Shown here: in pieces, positions 59,974-64,000 of the stretch
Layout: every line of letters begins with the position of its first letter
Position numbering within the stretch: the stretch's first letter is position 1
DNA from: Oegoconia quadripuncta
Lineage: Eukaryota > Arthropoda > Insecta > Lepidoptera > Autostichidae
DNA length: 64,000 bases
Assembly (NCBI GenBank): GCA_949316235.1
Contig: OX438754.1
Span: forward strand, 1,178,001-1,242,000
Direction: 5' to 3'
Notes under the pieces: model-generated
Told to the model about the DNA's origin: nothing
Databases searched by the model: none
Seen by the model: the letters and a program-made list of their open reading frames with translations, nothing else
Program-made: the position numbers and the translations under genes

Positions 59974-61548
59974 ATGGAGATTTGTGACTCCCATTTTAAA
60001 TTTAATCATGTAAGTCCTATAGACATCTTAAAAGCATTTCGTTCTTTAGACAAGAAAAAAACTGCCGACCTTCACGGTTTATCAGTAAAAATTATTAGTG
60101 CCGTAATTGATTGTATTTCATCACACTTAGCTTATATCTTTAATAAATGTACTGATGATGGCATATTTCCTGATCTGATGAAGCACAGTAAAGTCATACC
60201 TTTATTTAAAGCCGGTAGTACATCAGACCCCACTAATTTTAGACCTATTTCAATACTACCGACTCTCAGCAAAATCTTTGAAAAAATTATATTAAATCAG
60301 ATATCGAGTTATTTTTACAGTAACAATCTAATGTCATATAAACAATTCGGTTTTACAAGGGGCCGCTCGACAACCGATGCAGGTGTCGAGCTCTTACAAT
60401 ATATTTTTGAGGCTTGGGAAGATGCGCGGGATGCAATAGGAGTATTTTGCGACTTGTCCAAGGCCTTTGATTGCGTTCATCACGACACTTTAATCAGGAA
60501 ATTACGTCATTATGGTGTAACCGGCCGAGCTCTCGACCTTCTGAATTCTTATTTGAGTAACCGAGTTCAGAGGGTTGATATCAGTGGTAATACATCGTCA
60601 GGGTCGACAGTCTGTATGGGCGTCCCACAGGGCTCCATTCTCGGACCATTTTTGTTTTTGGTTTACATAAATGACTTGCCAAACCTTGTAAACGATAAAC
60701 ATGAAATAGTATTGTTTGCTGACGATACCTCTGTAATGTTTAAAGTAAATAGACTAAAATTAAATTATGACGACGTGAACAATGCTATTTCTCAAATAGT
60801 AGAATGGTTTACGGCAAATAATTTGTTACTGAATGAGAAAAAAACTAAATGTGTAAAATTTGTACTGCCTAATGTCAGGGAGGTGCCCACAAATATAATG
60901 ATAAAAAATGTCACTCTAGACCTTGTTGAGTCGACTGTATTTTTGGGCATTACTTTGGACGCCAAATTACAATGGGGTCCTCATATCCATAAATTGGCGA
61001 AGAAGCTCAGCTCTGCAGCGTATGCAGTCAAAAAAATTAGACAAATATCGGACGTAAATACTGCTAGATTAGTATATTTTAGTTATTTCCATAGCCTGAT
61101 GTCTTACGGTATCTTGCTGTGGGGAAATGCCGCGGATATAAATACAATCTTTGTTTTACAAAAACGAGCCGTTCGCGCAATTTATCAATTGAGACCTGCA
61201 GTGTCACTTAGAGACAGATTTAAAGAGTATAATATTCTAACCTTTTCGTCACAGTACATTTTTGAAAATCTAATATATGTCAAAAAAAATATAGCATCAT
61301 TTAGGAAAAATAGTGATAAACATGATGTCAATACAAGAAATAAAGATAAACTTGCAGGTCACATAAGTCGCCTCCACAAAGTCAGTAATTCATTCAAAGG
61401 GTTATGTATACGCTTTTTCAATAAAGTTCCTGTTGATATACAAAATCTTCCTTTCAATAAATTTAAAGATACTATAAAACAGAAACTTATTAAGAAAGCA
61501 TATTATAAAATATCAGATTATTTAGATGATAAACAATCATGGACATAA
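59974..61548 (+). CDS. Reverse transcriptase of a 5'-truncated CR1/Jockey-type LINE
   Basis: An uninterrupted 524-codon frame. RT landmarks are in order: template/primer region DLHGLSVKII (about 32-41), RPISILPTLSKIFEKI (90-105), GFTRGRSTTDAG (126-137), motif A FCDLSKAFD with catalytic Asp160, motif B GVPQGSILGPFLFLVYINDL (216-235), motif C LFADD with Asp250 and Asp251, motif D LLLNEKKTK, then the thumb and [11 protein letters not shown]-terminus. The APE endonuclease and ORF1 are absent, so the ATG at 59974 is probably an internal Met of the original ORF2. The 3' UTR runs to about 61800. The clade is uncertain (CR1/Daphne/Rex-like). All catalytic residues are kept, suggesting a recent insertion. 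Confidence 0.9.
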   Translation: MEICDSHFKFNHVSPIDILKAFRSLDKKKTADLHGLSVKIISAVIDCISSHLAYIFNKCTDDGIFPDLMKHSKVIPLFKAGSTSDPTNFRPISILPTLSKIFEKIILNQISSYFYSNNLMSYKQFGFTRGRSTTDAGVELLQYIFEAWEDARDAIGVFCDLSKAFDCVHHDTLIRKLRHYGVTGRALDLLNSYLSNRVQRVDISGNTSSGSTVCMGVPQGSILGPFLFLVYINDLPNLVNDKHEIVLFADDTSVMFKVNRLKLNYDDVNNAISQIVEWFTANNLLLNEKKTKCVKFVLPNVREVPTNIMIKNVTLDLVESTVFLGITLDAKLQWGPHIHKLAKKLSSAAYAVKKIRQISDVNTARLVYFSYFHSLMSYGILLWGNAADINTIFVLQKRAVRAIYQLRPAVSLRDRFKEYNILTFSSQYIFENLIYVKKNIASFRKNSDKHDVNTRNKDKLAGHISRLHKVSNSFKGLCIRFFNKVPVDIQNLPFNKFKDTIKQKLIKKAYYKISDYLDDKQSWT

Positions 61549-61800
61549 CCAGCCCGTTCGCATAACCAGGCTATTTCACAATTAATAATGAAATATTATA
61601 ATATAAAATAATAATTTTGTAATATAAAAACCTTTTTTTAAAAAGAGCGACCTCTCGAGTTTCTTGCTTGTTCTTCTCAGGGGAAAATTGCCTTTTGAAC
61701 AAGCAGTAGCTTTAAAAATGTAAAATCTGACTATTTTAAGTGTACCCTGTGTACCTACAAAATAAAGCATTTTTTGATTTTGATGATTTTTGATTTTGAC
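61549..61800 (+). mobile_element. 3' UTR and terminus of the LINE
   Basis: AATAAAGCATTTTTTGATTT then repeated TTTTGAT/TTTGAC units. The element has no long poly-A; the short-repeat terminus is as in the other copies in this window. Confidence 0.85.
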
Positions 61801-62010
61801 CACCAATAAACGAGGTTAATTACCTATGTAGGGTACCAAACGAAAAGAACCGAGTCAGTTCTACCATTTTCTTTTAAGCTGTTATTAATTCCCTCAGACT
61901 ATTAATTCCCCACGAAAAAGTATGGATACGCTTGACGGCGTTGTGTGTGTGGCCGGGTATTTGTCCAGATGCATCTCAGAAGCATGTGGCGCAGTTGCAT
62001 TCGCTATTCG

Positions 62011-62325
62011 TTTTGAAAACAACCGGACTATTTAACGTGCTTTCCGAAGCTCGAATACATAGTCACCCATCCAAACACTGGTCACACCAGATCCGGATGA
62101 ATCTCAGAAGCGTGTGGAGCAGTCGCATTCGCTATTCGTTTTCGATTAGCTTCTTCGCTAATCGCTTCTTATTGGCATCTTCGCTAATCGAAAACGAATA
62201 GCGGATGCAACTGCGCCATATGCTTCTGAGATGCATCCGGATCTGGCGTGGCTAGTATTTGGATGGGTGACTATGTGTTCGAGCTTCGGAAAGCACATTA
62301 AATAGTTGGTTCCGGTTGTTTTCAA
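62011..62325. repeat. Long palindrome built from the CACCCATCC repeat
   Basis: Arms 62011-62153 and about 62189-62325 are imperfect inverses (ACCGGACTATTTAACGTGCT versus AGCACATTAAATAGTTGGTT; TCCGGATGAATCTCAGAAGC versus GCTTCTGAGATGCATCCGGA). The short central loop contains TCTTCGCTAATCG twice. Confidence 0.8.
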
Positions 62326-62389
62326 TTGAAGGCACTCGTTAAACTAAATCGGTGACGTACAGGGGCGGCTTAAAACTGACTGCCAGGGA

Positions 62390-62900
62390 TAAGGATAAGA
62401 ATCGTTTATTTGACCCATTTAGCGACACACATATTATTATTACATGAAATGTGAAAATATACACAATGAAATTGGGACGGAGTGAGATAAAAGTAGTACA
62501 CAAAACAGTTTCATGTAATAGGATAGGTACTTCTATCTCATAATGCAGTTTACAAAATACAATAAAAATACCTAAGCAGTTTCTCTTATAGACTAAAGTC
62601 CTTAAAAATTAATTTTCGGTGTCGCAAAGTGGTATCAAAGAAGGTCTCCTTCTCAGCATAAGTTGCAGTCTAGAAGTTAGACTACAACGCTGGTTTTCAG
62701 TGGAGCCTAAGGGATCACTAGTCTTACACCAATCCGCACTGGGCCCGCGTGATGGATGGCCAACCCATCCAAGGACTGATCGCGCCAGACATTGCCTATC
62801 TTAGCTAATATATAGGCCACCGACTTGGCTTAGCGAGTGCCTTCAATTGAAAATAACTGAGACCGACTATATAAACGCATAGCGTGTGCGACTGCGCCAC
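62390..62900 (-). mobile_element. Retroposon (GGTCTCC...GGAGCCT family), long copy
   Basis: AAGAATCGTTTATTTGACCC at the tail side, GTCGCAAAGTGGTATCAAAG, CTACAACGCTGGTTTTCAGT, then CCAACCCATCCAAGGACTGA and ACTTGGCTTAGCGAGTGCCT. It links this family to the CACCCATCC repeat. Confidence 0.6.
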
Positions 62901-63065
62901 GAGTGCTTCTCATCTCAGAGGCATATCTATCATATAAATAATGTAAATCCACGTCTGTCTGTTTGTGCGCTTATTTGTTCTAAACTAGGTAACGGATTTT
63001 GATACGGATTTCATTCCGGAAGGTTTTTATGTAAATACAAGTAAATATAAATAAATATATTTATT

Positions 63066-63335
63066 TATGTCCAAGGATATTTCCTTGGACATACACACAG
63101 CCCCATCTAGTTCCACTTTAAGCAACTATAGGCTTGTGTTGTGGATACCAGGTAGTTGATATACTACATAAATACATTATTTTTTGTAAATCAATACTTA
63201 TTATAAATGTAAACATCCATAACTCGGGTACACGTGTCCGTAGTCATCATACAAACATATGCCCCTTGCGGGATTCGAACCCGCGACCTTTTGGTATAGT
63301 GGTCAGAGTTTCTAACCACTACACCAAACAGGTCG
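63066..63335 (-). mobile_element. SINE family B, full length
   Basis: The tail TGTCCAAGGATATTTCCTTG is palindromic; the head GCGGGATTCGAACCCGCGAC ... CTAACCACTACACCAAACAG is intact. Confidence 0.86.
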
Positions 63336-63339
63336 GTCG

Positions 63340-64000
63340 TCGAAGTGTAACCAACTATACCTAGGTAGGTACTTTATGTTTTATTTTGAGATTCACTCGG
63401 CCAAAGTCCCCGGTGGAAACTAGTTCTACATAATGTTAACAAAGTAAACAATAATATCACCCAGGTATACAAAGTAAACTGTCTTAAAACTTAACAATCT
63501 AACATGGTTAGAGGACTTCCCCCAGTTTAAAAAACCGCGCTTGTAGATATCGGACCGCGCATTATTGAGATGAATTCGGATAGAGACTGACTGGGCACAC
63601 CCGTAGTATTTCGTCGCGTGTTAATATAATATAGATACCACCTTACAACGGCGTTCCAATAGCTATATAATAACTTTATTGTTCCAAGATTCTATCGAAT
63701 ACAAAAAAGAGTTTTTGGCGCGTCGTTTCAGTCTTTCTTTTGTTTACAATACCTACCTATTTAGTGTGTCTATAGTACGTACTTATACCTTACAAAGCAG
63801 ATGTTACCAATTACCTACAAACGGCAAAACAGAACTTTCCTCCGCTATCTAAATTGACCCAAAAACTGTGTTTCGAAACAAAACGATAGATTAGAACGAG
63901 ACAAGCAAAGTCCCAGTATCCGCACCAATAACATGAAGTTAGTGGAAATTGAGGTGAGGGGGGGGGGACACCGCGCGCGCAAGGTCAGGGGCCCCGCGAG
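63340..64000. other. Window end, no feature recognised
   Basis: Unique-looking. The last 50 bases turn abruptly GC-rich (a G run, then CACCGCGCGCGCAAGG), which may be the edge of an exon or CpG-rich segment continuing outside. Confidence 0.4.

Noticed and set aside
63950..64000. Exon at the window end
   Set aside because: GC-rich and preceded by a poly-G run, but only 50 bases are visible and no splice site can be fixed.

Overview
The window is eukaryotic nuclear DNA, AT-rich and full of interspersed repeats. tRNA-derived SINEs, CR1-like and RTE-like LINE tails and many short inverted-repeat (MITE) elements are mixed in the style of moth and butterfly genomes, so I read it as Lepidoptera; the species is not determinable by eye. 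There are no prokaryotic operons, rRNA, functional tRNA or CRISPR.

The main gene occupies 1699-25457 on the + strand. It is the 3' part of a multi-exon gene for a nuclear RS-type cyclophilin, the insect Moca-cyp / vertebrate PPIG-NKTR family. I assembled 16 coding exons by eye. Fifteen consecutive introns have compatible splice phases (14 GT-AG, one GC-AG), and the joined frame stays open for about 691 codons to a TGA at 25455-25457. The window enters the gene inside an intron; the front of the cyclophilin domain lies upstream. The first exon seen is a 30-nt microexon, the second ends the cyclophilin fold, and the remaining 14 encode a charged, K/R/E/D- and RS-rich tail with the family's RYRTP...TPPHW block. 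The introns carry SINEs, LINE tails, three copies of one TA-flanked MITE and a 255-bp near-perfect hairpin.

From 25.5 to 43.8 kb I see no intact host gene. It is a repeat graveyard with several well-delimited insertions: a hAT-like MITE with target duplication CCAACACT, another with CCAATAAC, a 538-bp insert inside a SINE that carries a coding-like open frame, an element sharing its core with a different TIR family at 13 kb, and a 630-bp inverted repeat at 34.2-34.8 kb containing a piece of a LanC-like (LANCL) gene next to an OTU-protease fragment.

Around 43.84 kb there is a GC-rich TATA-less promoter candidate (TCAGT initiator plus an RGWYV element at +28) followed by a short leader with a GC hairpin, a uORF and an ATG opening a signal-peptide-like exon. 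This is probably the first exon of a second + strand gene whose remaining exons are not visible. The 44-64 kb region would then be mainly its long first intron; it holds repeats, a 524-codon reverse-transcriptase ORF from a 5'-truncated non-LTR element (59974-61548), a degraded Jockey-type RT fragment, and further SINEs and nested MITEs.

All family assignments are from pattern recognition; no database search was possible.
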